From the NCBI RefSeq assembly GCF_900129975.1, contig NZ_FSRG01000006.1:62001-126000 (forward strand): a DNA stretch of 64,000 bases, given 5' to 3'. This document shows positions 23,222 to 32,450 of the stretch, in pieces. The position numbers and the translations under genes were made by a program. The DNA is from Halodesulfovibrio marinisediminis DSM 17456. GTDB taxonomy: Bacteria > Desulfobacterota > Desulfovibrionia > Desulfovibrionales > Desulfovibrionaceae. Under the pieces are notes generated by a model. The model did not search any database. It was not told the origin of the DNA and worked only from the letters and a program-made list of their open reading frames with translations. The stretch's first letter is position 1, and every line of letters starts with the position of its first letter.

Positions 23222-23419
23222 TTACGTTTGCAATGCTTCACTCTCTTTCTTCTGCGCAAGGAAGTTAAGCCCCTTACGCATTGAAGAAATATAGACCTCC
23301 ATTGAAATCTCTTTATGCCCGCATTGCCTGCAGACTCGTTGACGCACTATGCAGTTATCATCTGATACGTTTGAGCGCGGAACATGCGTCTTTGCTCCGC
23401 AGACAGGACATAACAACAT
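23222..23419 (-). CDS. Small zinc-ribbon protein (Ogr/Delta- or NrdR-like finger)
   Basis: A 65-residue protein with four zinc-ligand cysteines: CPVCGAKTHV near the N-terminus and CRQCGHKE about 20 residues later, separated by a basic stretch (VRQRVCRQC). The layout resembles the fingers of phage late-gene activators Ogr/Delta and the NrdR zinc ribbon. A short basic helix (SMRKGLNFLAQKKES) follows. DNA binding is likely by family resemblance; the target is unknown. It is adjacent to the small protein that elsewhere in the window sits next to a Mor-like activator. Confidence 0.65.
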   Translation of the reverse strand: MLLCPVCGAKTHVPRSNVSDDNCIVRQRVCRQCGHKEISMEVYISSMRKGLNFLAQKKESEALQT

Positions 23420-23963
23420 CCTAACTCTCCTATGTTATAAGGCTCACTGGTTGTGTTTATGGCACGCCTATCCGCATCCTGTCAGCTACTTGAATCAACA
23501 CCCAGAGTTCATTCGGAAAAAGATGCAGAATTCATCCTCTTACACGCAATTTTTTGTTAGAAAAAACACACATTGCCAATGCAACACGTAAACAGTACAG
23601 GCATCAAGACAACGCACAATGTGTTTTTCTATTTTAAGACAATGCATAACAACTTAACAAAGATGTTTCAAATTTCTTTTGCACTGTTAATGAACACTTG
23701 CTTTTTACTTTGATGCATTTAAAATATGCACTTTCATGCTTTTTTTACCTTTTTAGGAACTTATTACAGCTATTTTATATTTTATCTTGAATCAAATTTC
23801 AAAATATACATGAAAACCTTTTTATCGGTCATTTTGACACTGCTCTTTGCAGTATGATATCTATTTTTTTTATCTATTATTAGTACAAGTCATTCAAAAA
23901 ACCGCTCAACTACATTGTTCATGCACTAATGATGCGTCAACACAACAAAAAAAGTCAAGCCCT

Positions 23964-24494
23964 ATGCCCAGACAACAGAATAATAACCGCAGAATTTCCA
24001 AAACAGTAGTCAAGTACGACCCTGAAAATGCTTATGCATGGGCTGTCATCATGGCAAAAATCACAGCCCTACGAACACAGGGCAAAACTATGCAACAAAT
24101 TGGCGACCTGTTTGGCGTTGGAAGAGACACAGTCTCCCGCTGGATTAGTAAAGAATTCGGTGGAGAAAAAACAACATTCGGGGATATGCTCCGCTACGCA
24201 AAAGCTCTGAACATCCCCTTCGAAGAACTGCTCAACGAAAACAACAAACAGTCGTCAATCTCCAAATACAACCATAGAGTTGGAAGAATTCTTCATGAAT
24301 TCGCTGAGGATAGCGACATGCACTCGACAGATATCGCCACATCGTCCAATGTCCCCGCAGCAGAAATCGACGCCATCTTTTCCGGACAGTCCGCCGCAAC
24401 ACCGGAGCAGCTATACGGCATATGCACAGCCATAGAAGTCAACGCCTCCATTGTGCTAAAACGCGCCGCAAAAGAGACATATTCAACGCAATAG
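23964..24494 (+). CDS. Helix-turn-helix regulator (phage repressor-like)
   Basis: About 176 residues from the ATG at 23964; the upstream frame has no reasonable start signal. A basic N-terminus (PRQQNNNRRISKTVVKY) leads into a helix-turn-helix near residues 38-58 (GKTMQQIGDLFGVGRDTVSRWISKEFGG). The rest is helical: FGDMLRYAKALNIPFEELL resembles the C-terminal part of Cro/CI-family repressors, and a second helical repeat (VPAAEIDAIFSGQSAATPEQLYGIC) could be a second HTH-like bundle. It is divergent from the zinc-ribbon gene across an AT-rich region where it may bind. Regulation is inferred. Confidence 0.7.
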   Translation: MPRQQNNNRRISKTVVKYDPENAYAWAVIMAKITALRTQGKTMQQIGDLFGVGRDTVSRWISKEFGGEKTTFGDMLRYAKALNIPFEELLNENNKQSSISKYNHRVGRILHEFAEDSDMHSTDIATSSNVPAAEIDAIFSGQSAATPEQLYGICTAIEVNASIVLKRAAKETYSTQ

Positions 24495-24775
24495 CTACCA
24501 CCAGCCAGCTTCAATATTTCATAGAAAAGGAGCACTTCTACTCCCGAAGTGCTCCACAGCTTGCACACCTTTTTCTCACGCATCATTAGCTCCACACCAC
24601 CATCCACCCCTTGTTGCGCCAGCACAACAAGCTACTTACTTCTTGCCGCTATAAAATTCATAACGCCATCAGCGCATTTCACCTGTACAACTCGCACTAT
24701 CTTTCCGTACTATCACACTAAGCCTTATTTTTTCGCATTACCCAGTGAACGTTATCACCACACGGAGAAATATAT

Positions 24776-25219
24776 ATGCTGACCACATTTCCTTGCTCCA
24801 ACTGTGACTCTACCGTTTCATTTACCGCTAAAAATATTGAATGCTACGCCGCACACTGCGTGGTCTGCCCACACTGCAAAGCACGTAACAGCAACGCCGT
24901 TATAGACGGCCTTGCCAATCAGGTAGGCAATCGCTTCCGTCGCAAATTTCCAAATAGCGACAATAAACACAACATCCTCATTCGCAGCGAACCTGTGGAA
25001 GACGTCAACAACGCTCGAGCCTACACCTTCATCTGCTCAACATGCGGCTCAGATGTGTACTTCAGCTACATCAAGATCCAAAGCTGGATAGAACAGGCTG
25101 TCATCTGCCCTAAATGCTCCACCCGCAACTGCAACGACTGCGTGAACGAAAAGGGAGAAGCCATGTGCACCAATTTTGTTGTCATCAATACAGCAGGAAA
25201 ACTCGTACCCCAGACATAG
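24776..25219 (+). CDS. Double zinc-ribbon protein of unknown function
   Basis: A 147-residue protein with two tandem, similar zinc-ribbon units. Unit 1 is FPCSNCDSTV ... CVVCPHCKARNSN and unit 2 is FICSTCGSDVYF ... AVICPKCSTRNCN; each ends in a basic C-P-x-C-x3-N motif. The internal duplication is clear. The two halves are joined by a basic linker (GNRFRRKFPNS). GGAG lies eight bases before the ATG. No signal peptide. The fold suggests a nucleic-acid or protein adaptor; I do not recognise the family. Confidence 0.68.
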   Translation: MLTTFPCSNCDSTVSFTAKNIECYAAHCVVCPHCKARNSNAVIDGLANQVGNRFRRKFPNSDNKHNILIRSEPVEDVNNARAYTFICSTCGSDVYFSYIKIQSWIEQAVICPKCSTRNCNDCVNEKGEAMCTNFVVINTAGKLVPQT

Positions 25220-25314
25220 CTGACAAAGAATAATTCCGCCTACAACGGCTATGCAATTTGAGATTAACATAAGTACTTGGAATTTTAATGCAACACACGT
25301 CAAGGAGTGATGCT

Positions 25315-25893
25315 ATGGAGTACTATAATAACTATGCCTTGGAGTATTCAGAAAAAACCTTACCTATTGACATGAGTGAGCAGTACGACCGATTCTTACG
25401 TACCCTGCCCAAAAACGGTTTTATTCTGGATGCCGGATGTGGTTCCGGACGCGATGCCCTGTATTTTTTGAAAAAAGGCTATCAGGTCGATGCGTTTGAC
25501 GCGTCCGAAGAAATGGCCAGACTGGCAGGCGAGCTTACTGGACTCACAGTAAAGTGCATGCGCTTTCAGGATTTCAAACCACATCCTATCTATGACGGTA
25601 TCTGGGCGAGTGCTTCTTTGCTCCATGTCCCTTTCGAAGAACTGCATGACGTACTCACCGTTCTCAGACAATCACTCAAACCCGGCGGAACACTCTACTG
25701 TTCCTTTAAATACGGAATCCACGATTCTGTAGATTCACTCGGGCGGCATTTTACCAACAGAACCTGCGAAACGCTGGATAAAGACCTCGTGAATGCAGGC
25801 TTTACTGGTCGTCGTTCTATAACAATAGAACACAGCACCACACCGGAAGGCACCTTGCAAGAATGGGTTTCTGCACTGGCTATTGCCCCATAG
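25315..25893 (+). CDS. Class I SAM-dependent methyltransferase
   Basis: A 192-residue methyltransferase. The ATG at 25315 has AAGGAG seven bases upstream. Motif I is ILDAGCGSGRDALYFL, with the acidic residue of motif II at YQVDAFDASEEMARLA; post-I and motif IV-like segments (FQDFKPHPIYDGIWASASLLHVP) follow. The layout (YYNNYALEYSEKT start) matches the small Methyltransf_11/TehB-like group, whose substrates are usually small molecules. The substrate cannot be told. A terminator follows at 25938-25975. Confidence 0.88.
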   Translation: MEYYNNYALEYSEKTLPIDMSEQYDRFLRTLPKNGFILDAGCGSGRDALYFLKKGYQVDAFDASEEMARLAGELTGLTVKCMRFQDFKPHPIYDGIWASASLLHVPFEELHDVLTVLRQSLKPGGTLYCSFKYGIHDSVDSLGRHFTNRTCETLDKDLVNAGFTGRRSITIEHSTTPEGTLQEWVSALAIAP

Positions 25894-25937
25894 AAACATC
25901 TTACAATCAACCATCTAACAATCCGACCTAACACACA

Positions 25938-25975
25938 GAGAAAAGCCCCTGCTCGCCACTGCAGGGGCTTTCTCG
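25938..25975 (+). terminator. Terminator of the methyltransferase gene
   Basis: AAAGCCCCTGC/GCAGGGGCTTT stem. From here to 26558 (665 bases) no gene was found; the region is AT-rich with a -10-like TATAAT at 26501 before the porin. Confidence 0.82.
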
Positions 25976-26500
25976 TATTGAAACGCATAACGCCTATATT
26001 CCCACGATTATTCAATATTATTAAACTTTATAATAATGACGTTCTCTAAAAAATTAGTACGCGAGTACATGATATTCAGTATTAGTCTGCCTTTATAATT
26101 CAGGCTGTTATAGAAATACGCCGCATTATACCCCTCAAAACGACGTAACAACGCCATACATATTTTCTTCTAGGAACGTACGACATATAACCTGTCCTGC
26201 ATGCACAATTTCAACGTATAATAATTCCACATTTCGCAGGATGTACTTTCTTCTCTCGTTTTATAAAACACTTTCAACAATGAAACGACGTTCAAAGCAA
26301 TTCAGTGACTTTTATCTCATTGTATTGTTTAGTTCTGCAAAGATGCTTTCATGCAAGAATATATTACTATTTGTATGTATTGAATTTCATCATTGCGTAT
26401 ATAGAATGCAAAACGTTCTCAAACTCACGTTCTAAAGACTACGATTATGGAATAGCCACCTTTTCGCTTTGGTTCAGTGAGTGTTTTTTGGACAATGCAG

Positions 26501-26506
26501 TATAAT
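26501..26506 (+). promoter_or_regulatory. Probable porin -10 box
   Basis: TATAAT, 53 bases upstream of the porin ATG. No convincing -35 is seen at the right distance, so the exact promoter is uncertain. Confidence 0.4.
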
Positions 26507-26558
26507 TTTTTGAACGGCTTTTAGTTTTGAGTCTTTGTGAATTCAAGAAGGAATTATC

Positions 26559-27830
26559 ATGAAACGTATTATCACTCTTGCACTTGCAGTGTGCATGGTA
26601 TTTGGCGCAGCTCTCAACGCTTCTGCTGCTGAAATCAAAGCTTCCGGTAACATGTATGTTGGTTACGACTACCTCAACAAAGATAACGACGGTAAAAAAA
26701 GCGACTTTATTCAGCGTTTCCGTACTCAGATCGACATCGTAGCTTCTGAAGCTCTTTCCGGTACTGTTTACTTCGAAATCAGCAACACTTGGGGTAAAAC
26801 CAACGAAGCAAACGTTGGTGGCGGCCAAGGTGGTGCCCTTGGTGCTGACGGTGTAAACATCAAAACCCGTCGTGCTTACCTCGATTTCATCGTACCTAAC
26901 ACTCCTGTTAAAGTACGTGCTGGTATCCAGGGCTTCGCTCTTCCAGGTGCAGTTGCTGGCAGCGTACTTCTCGACGACGACCTCGGTGCAATCGTTGCTT
27001 CTACTAGCTACGACATCGTAGACTTCACCGCTTTCTACGGCCGTCCATACGATCAGGCTGACGAAAACGGCTATGACAAATCCAACACTTCCGTTGACAT
27101 CTTCGGTGCTGTTGCAGCTATCAACCTCGACAAACTTACCGTATCTCCATACGCAATGTTTGCTTCTACTGGTAAAGAATCCATTCGTGGTCTCGACGAC
27201 GATGGCAACAAAATCCCTTACAACAACGACACCCAGTGGTACGGTATTGCTCTCGAAGCAACCCCTATTGCTAACCTCGTTCTTTCCTTCGACGGCGTAT
27301 ACGGTAAAGCATCCGACAAAGACGCTGGCTTCCTCGTAGCTGGTAAAGCTGCTTACGCTACACAGTACTGCGTACCTGCTCTCATGGCTTGGTACGGTTC
27401 CGGTAACGACAGCGATGGCGAAGGCCTCATGCCAACCCTCGACGACGGTACTGACTTTGCTGCTACCACCCTCGTAGGTGCAGGTGCACAGGGTCCTGAC
27501 TCTGACGGTATCTTTGGTAACGCACTCGGCAAATGGGGCGTTGGTCTCCAGGTTGCAGAACTTACCTTCATCGAAAAAGTTTCCCACGTTGCACGTGTAA
27601 CTTACATTCGTGGTACCAACGACGATTCCAACACCAACCTCGACATCGAAAACTGGGGTGAAGACGACAGCGCTGTAGAATTTGACTTCACTACTACTTA
27701 CAGCATGTACGACAACCTCGATCTCATTGCTGACTTCGCTTACGTAGTAACTGACTTCGACAGCAACAACGCTGCTCACAGCACTGACGACGTATTCAAA
27801 GCTGCTATCCTCGCCGCATACAGCTTCTAA
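26559..27830 (+). CDS. Outer-membrane porin (Desulfovibrio homotrimeric type)
   Basis: A 423-residue porin with a signal peptide (MKRIITLALAVCMVFGAALNASAA, cleavage near residue 24) and alternating beta strands ending in the C-terminal aromatic residue (AAYSF). The pattern MYVGYDYLNKDNDGKKSDFIQRFRTQ and the acidic loop segments are typical of the abundant homotrimeric porins of Desulfovibrio. Codon use is strongly biased (repeated GCT, CTC, AAA), fitting very high expression. AAGGA lies about seven bases before the ATG; a -10-like TATAAT is at 26501-26506. A strong terminator follows. A 444-residue reading frame on the opposite strand is a codon-bias artefact. Confidence 0.93.
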   Translation: MKRIITLALAVCMVFGAALNASAAEIKASGNMYVGYDYLNKDNDGKKSDFIQRFRTQIDIVASEALSGTVYFEISNTWGKTNEANVGGGQGGALGADGVNIKTRRAYLDFIVPNTPVKVRAGIQGFALPGAVAGSVLLDDDLGAIVASTSYDIVDFTAFYGRPYDQADENGYDKSNTSVDIFGAVAAINLDKLTVSPYAMFASTGKESIRGLDDDGNKIPYNNDTQWYGIALEATPIANLVLSFDGVYGKASDKDAGFLVAGKAAYATQYCVPALMAWYGSGNDSDGEGLMPTLDDGTDFAATTLVGAGAQGPDSDGIFGNALGKWGVGLQVAELTFIEKVSHVARVTYIRGTNDDSNTNLDIENWGEDDSAVEFDFTTTYSMYDNLDLIADFAYVVTDFDSNNAAHSTDDVFKAAILAAYSF

Positions 27831-27860
27831 TTAAATGAACTCATAGACTAAAAGCCTAAT

Positions 27861-27893
27861 AAAGGGGGTTGCTGATTCAGCAACCCCCTTTTT
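27861..27893 (+). terminator. Terminator of the porin gene
   Basis: AAAGGGGGTTGCTG/CAGCAACCCCCTTT stem with a T-run, as expected for a very highly expressed gene. Confidence 0.92.
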
Positions 27894-28015
27894 CTATGTC
27901 CAATACATTCTAACAACCTGAAACCTGATCACTTCCGCTCTCAGCCCGCCACAACCTTCGACTTGATCTGAACAAAAAAAAAGACTCCGCTCATCGAAGC
28001 CTTTTTCACCATGCC

Positions 28016-28555
28016 CTACTCTGCAAATAAATGCAGGAAATCACCGTACCCTTCTGTTTTCATCTCATCTTTCGGAATAAACCGCAGTGCCGCGGAATTT
28101 ATACAATAACGCAAGTTCGTTGGCGGAGGCCCGTCATTGAACCTGTCTCCCAGATGCGAATCAGATGTCTTACTGCGCACCTCAAAGACTTCCCCGAAGA
28201 ACGAAAACTTCTTGTGCAAGATAATATAGTTCGGATCAATCGGTTTGGTGAATGCAGGCCATCCTGAGCCTGAATCATACTGATCAGTCGTGCTGAACAA
28301 CGGCGCACCGGATAGCAGATCCACAAAGATTCCCTGCTTTGTGTAGTGCTTGAAATACGGATTCTTAAACGGTGCTTCTGTACCGTCTTCCTGTGTGATG
28401 TTGTATTGCAGCGGAGTCAGAAGCCTACGCACTTCAGCATCGTCCGGTTTTGTATACGTATCCCACGGTGCTGCATTTGCCATGGAGCCTCCTGATACAA
28501 AGCATAGCGTGATACACAACGCTGTTATTAATGATATTGCATTGTTATTATTCAC
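28016..28555 (-). CDS. msrB: Periplasmic peptide-methionine (R)-S-oxide reductase
   Basis: A 179-residue MsrB with a signal peptide (cleavage near ANA-AP, residue ~30), so it repairs oxidised methionine in the periplasm. The MsrB fold is clear: SGAPLFSTTDQYDSGSGWPAFTKP, VRSKTSDSHLGDRFNDGP and the catalytic RYCINSAALRF (Cys151). The usual zinc CxxC pairs are absent, and the common resolving Cys of DSGCGWP is Ser here. The mature protein appears to have only Cys151, so it would be a one-Cys enzyme needing an external thiol. A weak terminator (27976-28005) follows. Confidence 0.92.
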   Translation of the reverse strand: MNNNNAISLITALCITLCFVSGGSMANAAPWDTYTKPDDAEVRRLLTPLQYNITQEDGTEAPFKNPYFKHYTKQGIFVDLLSGAPLFSTTDQYDSGSGWPAFTKPIDPNYIILHKKFSFFGEVFEVRSKTSDSHLGDRFNDGPPPTNLRYCINSAALRFIPKDEMKTEGYGDFLHLFAE

Positions 28556-28862
28556 TATCCCTCCGATGCACTCTACAAAGCATGTCGGCTAGTCGCAGAC
28601 AATACACAATTACGCAACCGTAAATACTCCATCTATTGTACCCTGCTCCAACATCAAACATATAGTATTTATTCTTCTCAGCAGTAGACCATAACCCTTC
28701 CTAAACCGTCTTCAGTCTATATTGCAGACGCCACAGCACATAGCTAAACAAGCACTCCACATCTCAAAACCTATATTTCATTTTACCAATACAGATTTAT
28801 TGAAAACATTAATCTAATTTTGTATGCACATCTTAATTATATAATTGTTAACGGGGTGGGAA

Positions 28863-30290
28863 ATGAATCGACTTTTGTTCTTGTTGCTTGCAACAGTAAC
28901 TGTACTGTCCGGTTGCGCTACTATGCAGCAGCAGGATCAGCACGCGTTGCTTAATCCGTACTACCTGGGCGACAGCACAACTACTTCCACTATCCTCGAC
29001 ACTGAGTTCGACCATGCACTGCCGTTTTTGCTCGATGCAAGTATGATCCGCTTCAATCAGGGGCGTTTCGAAGATGCGTACACGCTGCTGAACGAATCTG
29101 AAGCAGAAGTAAAAGATGATGAGACCGAGGGCGATATATACGCCGCGTCCAAGGTCGTCGGGGAAATTCTCTTCAACAGAGAATTTATGGATTATGAGCC
29201 AAGGACAAGTGATACCGTCCTTATCAATATGTACAAAGGCTACTCTCTGCTTGCACTCAACAAGAGTGACAAAGCACGCGTAGAGTTCAACCGAACACTG
29301 GACCGTCAGCGTCGTGCGGTAGAAAAGTACAAAGAAGAAATCAAGGAATTACAAGAAGAAGCTAAGGAACAGCGAAGAAAACAAGAAGAGCAAATCGCCT
29401 TCCGCAAAAATGACGATGAACCGGTGCTCGACCTGCTGCGTATTCAGGATACTGCAAAAAAAACTGTATACGAGTCCATGCCGGAAGTCAGCCACTGGAC
29501 AGGCTACGGAGACTTTGTAAACCCATATGCGACCTATCTTTCCGGTCTGTTCTTCTGCGCAAACGGCGAAATGGAAAGCGACTACAGCAAGTGCAACACT
29601 ATGTTGAAACGCGTTCAAGGCATGGTTCCAACCAACTCATATCTGAAGCAGGACGCCGCAATGTCCAACGCCTTCGAACGCGGCACAAAATCAAGCAAAT
29701 ACCGTAGACCTACCGTATGGGTTCTTTTCGAAAACGGTCTTGCGCCCGAAGTGGACGAACTGCGTTTTGACATTCCGCTCTTTCTTGCAGGCGAAAGCAC
29801 CGGAGTCTCCATGATATCCTTTGCCATGCCGCAACTAAAAACACGCAATGCAGCACTGCCGTTCATTCAGGTCAAATCCGGCTCCCGACAATACACATCC
29901 AAAACGCTTTGCAGCTTTGACAGAGTAATGCAGGCGGAATACAAAGCGCATTTAACATCAACAATTACCAAAGCAGTGGCATCAACAGCCACAAAAACCT
30001 TCTTACAGTATCTTGCGCAGGCAAAAGGCGGACAGCTGGCAGGCATCGCTTCAGGACTTTTCACTTCTGCTATTACACGGGCAGACACCCGCTCATGGTT
30101 GTCTCTGCCTAAAGATGTGCAAATGATACGTGTACCGAAACCGGAAAACAAAACTCTTGTTATTGAAGCACCAAACGGTGCAACACTGGCAACAGTGGAG
30201 CTGCCGGACACTAAATACTCTATCGTACATGTCCGTATGCCGCAAAAGAACAGTATACCCTACATAGTGACTGTTCCCCTCGGGAACTAG
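28863..30290 (+). CDS. COG3014-type lipoprotein, first gene of envelope operon
   Basis: A 475-residue lipoprotein. The ATG at 28863 has GGGGTGGG upstream; a -10-like TATAAT (28840-28845) lies just before. The lipobox is VLSGC (about residue 17). The N-terminal half is TPR-like (ALPFLLDASMIRFNQGRFEDAYTLLNESE), followed by a coiled-coil (KEEIKELQEEAKEQRRKQEEQ, about 145-175) and a C-terminal domain. This matches the uncharacterised COG3014 lipoprotein family. It is followed at 45 bp by the LpoB-like gene and then two more envelope genes on the same strand. In other proteobacteria these occur together, suggesting a shared cell-wall or secretion role. Confidence 0.82.
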   Translation: MNRLLFLLLATVTVLSGCATMQQQDQHALLNPYYLGDSTTTSTILDTEFDHALPFLLDASMIRFNQGRFEDAYTLLNESEAEVKDDETEGDIYAASKVVGEILFNREFMDYEPRTSDTVLINMYKGYSLLALNKSDKARVEFNRTLDRQRRAVEKYKEEIKELQEEAKEQRRKQEEQIAFRKNDDEPVLDLLRIQDTAKKTVYESMPEVSHWTGYGDFVNPYATYLSGLFFCANGEMESDYSKCNTMLKRVQGMVPTNSYLKQDAAMSNAFERGTKSSKYRRPTVWVLFENGLAPEVDELRFDIPLFLAGESTGVSMISFAMPQLKTRNAALPFIQVKSGSRQYTSKTLCSFDRVMQAEYKAHLTSTITKAVASTATKTFLQYLAQAKGGQLAGIASGLFTSAITRADTRSWLSLPKDVQMIRVPKPENKTLVIEAPNGATLATVELPDTKYSIVHVRMPQKNSIPYIVTVPLGN

Positions 30291-30334
30291 TTTGCAGCAT
30301 GCTATACATATTCATCCCTTACTCGGAGCCTATA

Positions 30335-30949
30335 ATGAAAAAACTGTTACTTCTCATGTTAATTGCTTTTATTGGTCTCACCACAGGTTGCGGCAAGCGT
30401 AACGCAGCAACCATGATCGATCCGCACAATGACACCAACCCTCGAGTTATGGGTCTCGGCTACAGAGACTTCGAACAGGCAGCAAACACCGCTGTTAACG
30501 AAATGCTGGCATCCGGCGCTGTATCCAAGCCGGGCGGCGGTCGCTATGTAATGGTTGTGTCCCGTGTGATTAACGACACCATGCAGAACATCGACACCGA
30601 CCAACTTGTTAAGAAAATCCGCGTTCAGCTTCTCCGCAGCGGCAAGGTTGTTACCACCACCGCTATCGGCATTGACGGCGCAGAAGACCCAATGGTTGCA
30701 GCAGCACGCAAGATGAGAAAATCTCAGGAAGTAAACCAGAAAACTGTAGCCCGTAAAGGCCAGATCATTGCGCCGGACTTAAGCTTGTCCGGCAAAATCA
30801 TCCAGCGCAACCACCGTATTGATTCTGACACAGATCAGATCGAATACTTCTTCATGCTCACTCTTACCGACATCAACACCGGCCTTGCATTCTGGGAAGG
30901 CGAAACTCCAATCATCAAACGCGGTGATTCCGGTACCGTATCCTGGTAA
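30335..30949 (+). CDS. LpoB-like penicillin-binding protein activator lipoprotein
   Basis: A 204-residue lipoprotein with lipobox TTGC (about residue 19), starting at the ATG at 30335 rather than a longer upstream frame. The mature part begins with VMGLGYRDFEQAANTAVNEML and contains RYVMVVSRVINDTMQNIDTDQLVKKIR, the signature of the LpoB/CsgG-related fold; the C-terminus ends SGTVSW. LpoB activates PBP1B-type peptidoglycan synthases from the outer membrane in enterobacteria. Whether it does so here, where PBP1B orthologues differ, is inference. It lies second in the operon and has a Shine-Dalgarno of GGAG. Confidence 0.85.
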   Translation: MKKLLLLMLIAFIGLTTGCGKRNAATMIDPHNDTNPRVMGLGYRDFEQAANTAVNEMLASGAVSKPGGGRYVMVVSRVINDTMQNIDTDQLVKKIRVQLLRSGKVVTTTAIGIDGAEDPMVAAARKMRKSQEVNQKTVARKGQIIAPDLSLSGKIIQRNHRIDSDTDQIEYFFMLTLTDINTGLAFWEGETPIIKRGDSGTVSW

Positions 30950-31016
30950 AGACTTGTACTTCAGGGGCTGATTGGGATTTCAGCCCCTTTTTTATTTTCC
31001 TGTAGGAGAATCACAC

Positions 31017-32450
31017 ATGCAAACACAAACTTCACGCCCATTACAGCGTTGCCTTGCAGCGCTCATCACCCTGCTTATTCTGCCAACGCTCTCCTTTGCC
31101 CAAGGTTCACGAAGCCTTGAAGCACCAGCTCCTGCAACACAACAGGAAGCCACTGCCATTGAGGAAGCAGTAGCAGAAGCCTCAGTTCCAACAACAATTG
31201 ATCCCCGTGCAGAGCTTGACGAAATAATTAACATTTACAACACACACGGGAACGGCGCTGTTTTCATGCGCAGACAGGACAAAGGCCAGCTCTTCTACAC
31301 TGTAAGCAGAGCCCGCGTAAAAGTTACTGCAGATCATCCGGACTGGGCTAACTTCCGCACTATGGCGTTTGAGGAAGCCTACCTCAAAGCACAGGCGGAA
31401 TACATGAAGTTTCTTGGCGTCAGCGTTCGTGCGCAGGCACTGCAAAGTATCAAGGAAGACCCTTCCATGCCGGAGTTCACACGTGAAGAGCTCGGCAGCA
31501 CAAGCAAATTTGAAGAACTTTTGGATAAAGCAGCAGCCGCTGTCGGCAGTAAGCTCGACGTAATGCTGAATGAAAACGGCGTTGACCCGACAAAGTTCAA
31601 GATGCTTCCACGCGAGAAGAAAAAAGAACTCCTTCGCAATGCTATTGAAAAGCGCACAGTAACCACTGCAAGCGCAGAGCTTTCCGGCATGATTCCAGTA
31701 CAGACCTTTGAAGCCAACAACGCCGAAGGCAGACACGAAGTTGCTGTGACAGTTGTTGCGTCTCCAAATTTCAAAAGTTGGGTTAATTCCATCATCGCCA
31801 CCAAAGGTGACCTGCACCCTAACCCGCGTAAAGCAGGCGGTGAATCCGTCCGCACCATTGTAGGCAACAATCCGGCAGCCCTCTTTCATCAATTCGGCAT
31901 TCGCCATATCTACAACGAAAAAGGCTACCCTGTGCTCGTATCCTACGGTCAGGCAGGCAACGCCTACACCGGAACCGACTACGATGAACGTGCAGAAGGC
32001 CGCGAAATGGCTCTGCGTCATGCCGATGCACAGGCGTACGGAAACTTCGCATTTCTTTTCAAATCCTACGGCATGTTCAATCAAGAAGAAGGTCGCAAGG
32101 AAATTGAAAAAACCGTCGGTAAAATCCAGCAGCAGGCAGACGGCAGCACCTTCAGCAGTAAAGAACGTACTAAAGAGTTCATCAGCACACTTAACCAGAC
32201 CATCAATGCAAAAGGTCACGTCAGCAACCTCCCCGGTGTGCGCAAGCTCACCACATGGGTCTACAACCACCCAGAGTACAATCAGGAAATTGTAGGCGTC
32301 GTTTACGTATGGTCACCACAATCCAACAGGTTGTCCAAGCACTTGAAAGGAGCTGACATCCAAAAGACTAAAAAGATCTACAAAGCAAAAAAGAAAGTTT
32401 CTGCAAAAGCAGTTATGGGTCAGGAGATGATGGATGTTGACGATTTTTAA
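31017..32450 (+). CDS. Periplasmic DUF6844-like protein
   Basis: A 477-residue exported protein, ATG at 31017 with TAGGAG eight bases upstream. The signal peptide (LAALITLLILPTLSFAQG) is followed by an Ala/Glu-rich linker and an N-terminal domain (YTVSRARVKVTADHPDWANFRTMAFEEAYLKAQAEYMKF). The later part carries FEANNAEGRHEVAVTVVASPNFKSWV and a C-terminal region related to the LPP20/CsgG group. I recall this as DUF6844; the assignment rests on context. It overlaps the next gene by 17 bases, so the two are coupled. Confidence 0.75.
   Translation: MQTQTSRPLQRCLAALITLLILPTLSFAQGSRSLEAPAPATQQEATAIEEAVAEASVPTTIDPRAELDEIINIYNTHGNGAVFMRRQDKGQLFYTVSRARVKVTADHPDWANFRTMAFEEAYLKAQAEYMKFLGVSVRAQALQSIKEDPSMPEFTREELGSTSKFEELLDKAAAAVGSKLDVMLNENGVDPTKFKMLPREKKKELLRNAIEKRTVTTASAELSGMIPVQTFEANNAEGRHEVAVTVVASPNFKSWVNSIIATKGDLHPNPRKAGGESVRTIVGNNPAALFHQFGIRHIYNEKGYPVLVSYGQAGNAYTGTDYDERAEGREMALRHADAQAYGNFAFLFKSYGMFNQEEGRKEIEKTVGKIQQQADGSTFSSKERTKEFISTLNQTINAKGHVSNLPGVRKLTTWVYNHPEYNQEIVGVVYVWSPQSNRLSKHLKGADIQKTKKIYKAKKKVSAKAVMGQEMMDVDDF

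Noticed and set aside
26445-27779. 444-residue open frame on the minus strand
   Set aside because: It is a mirror of the highly codon-biased porin gene; the translation is low-complexity (Val/Ser/Thr/Cys rich) and there is no Shine-Dalgarno.
31182-32270. 362-residue minus-strand frame opposite the DUF6844-like gene
   Set aside because: Shadow of the plus-strand gene, unusually rich in Cys and Phe, with no start signal.
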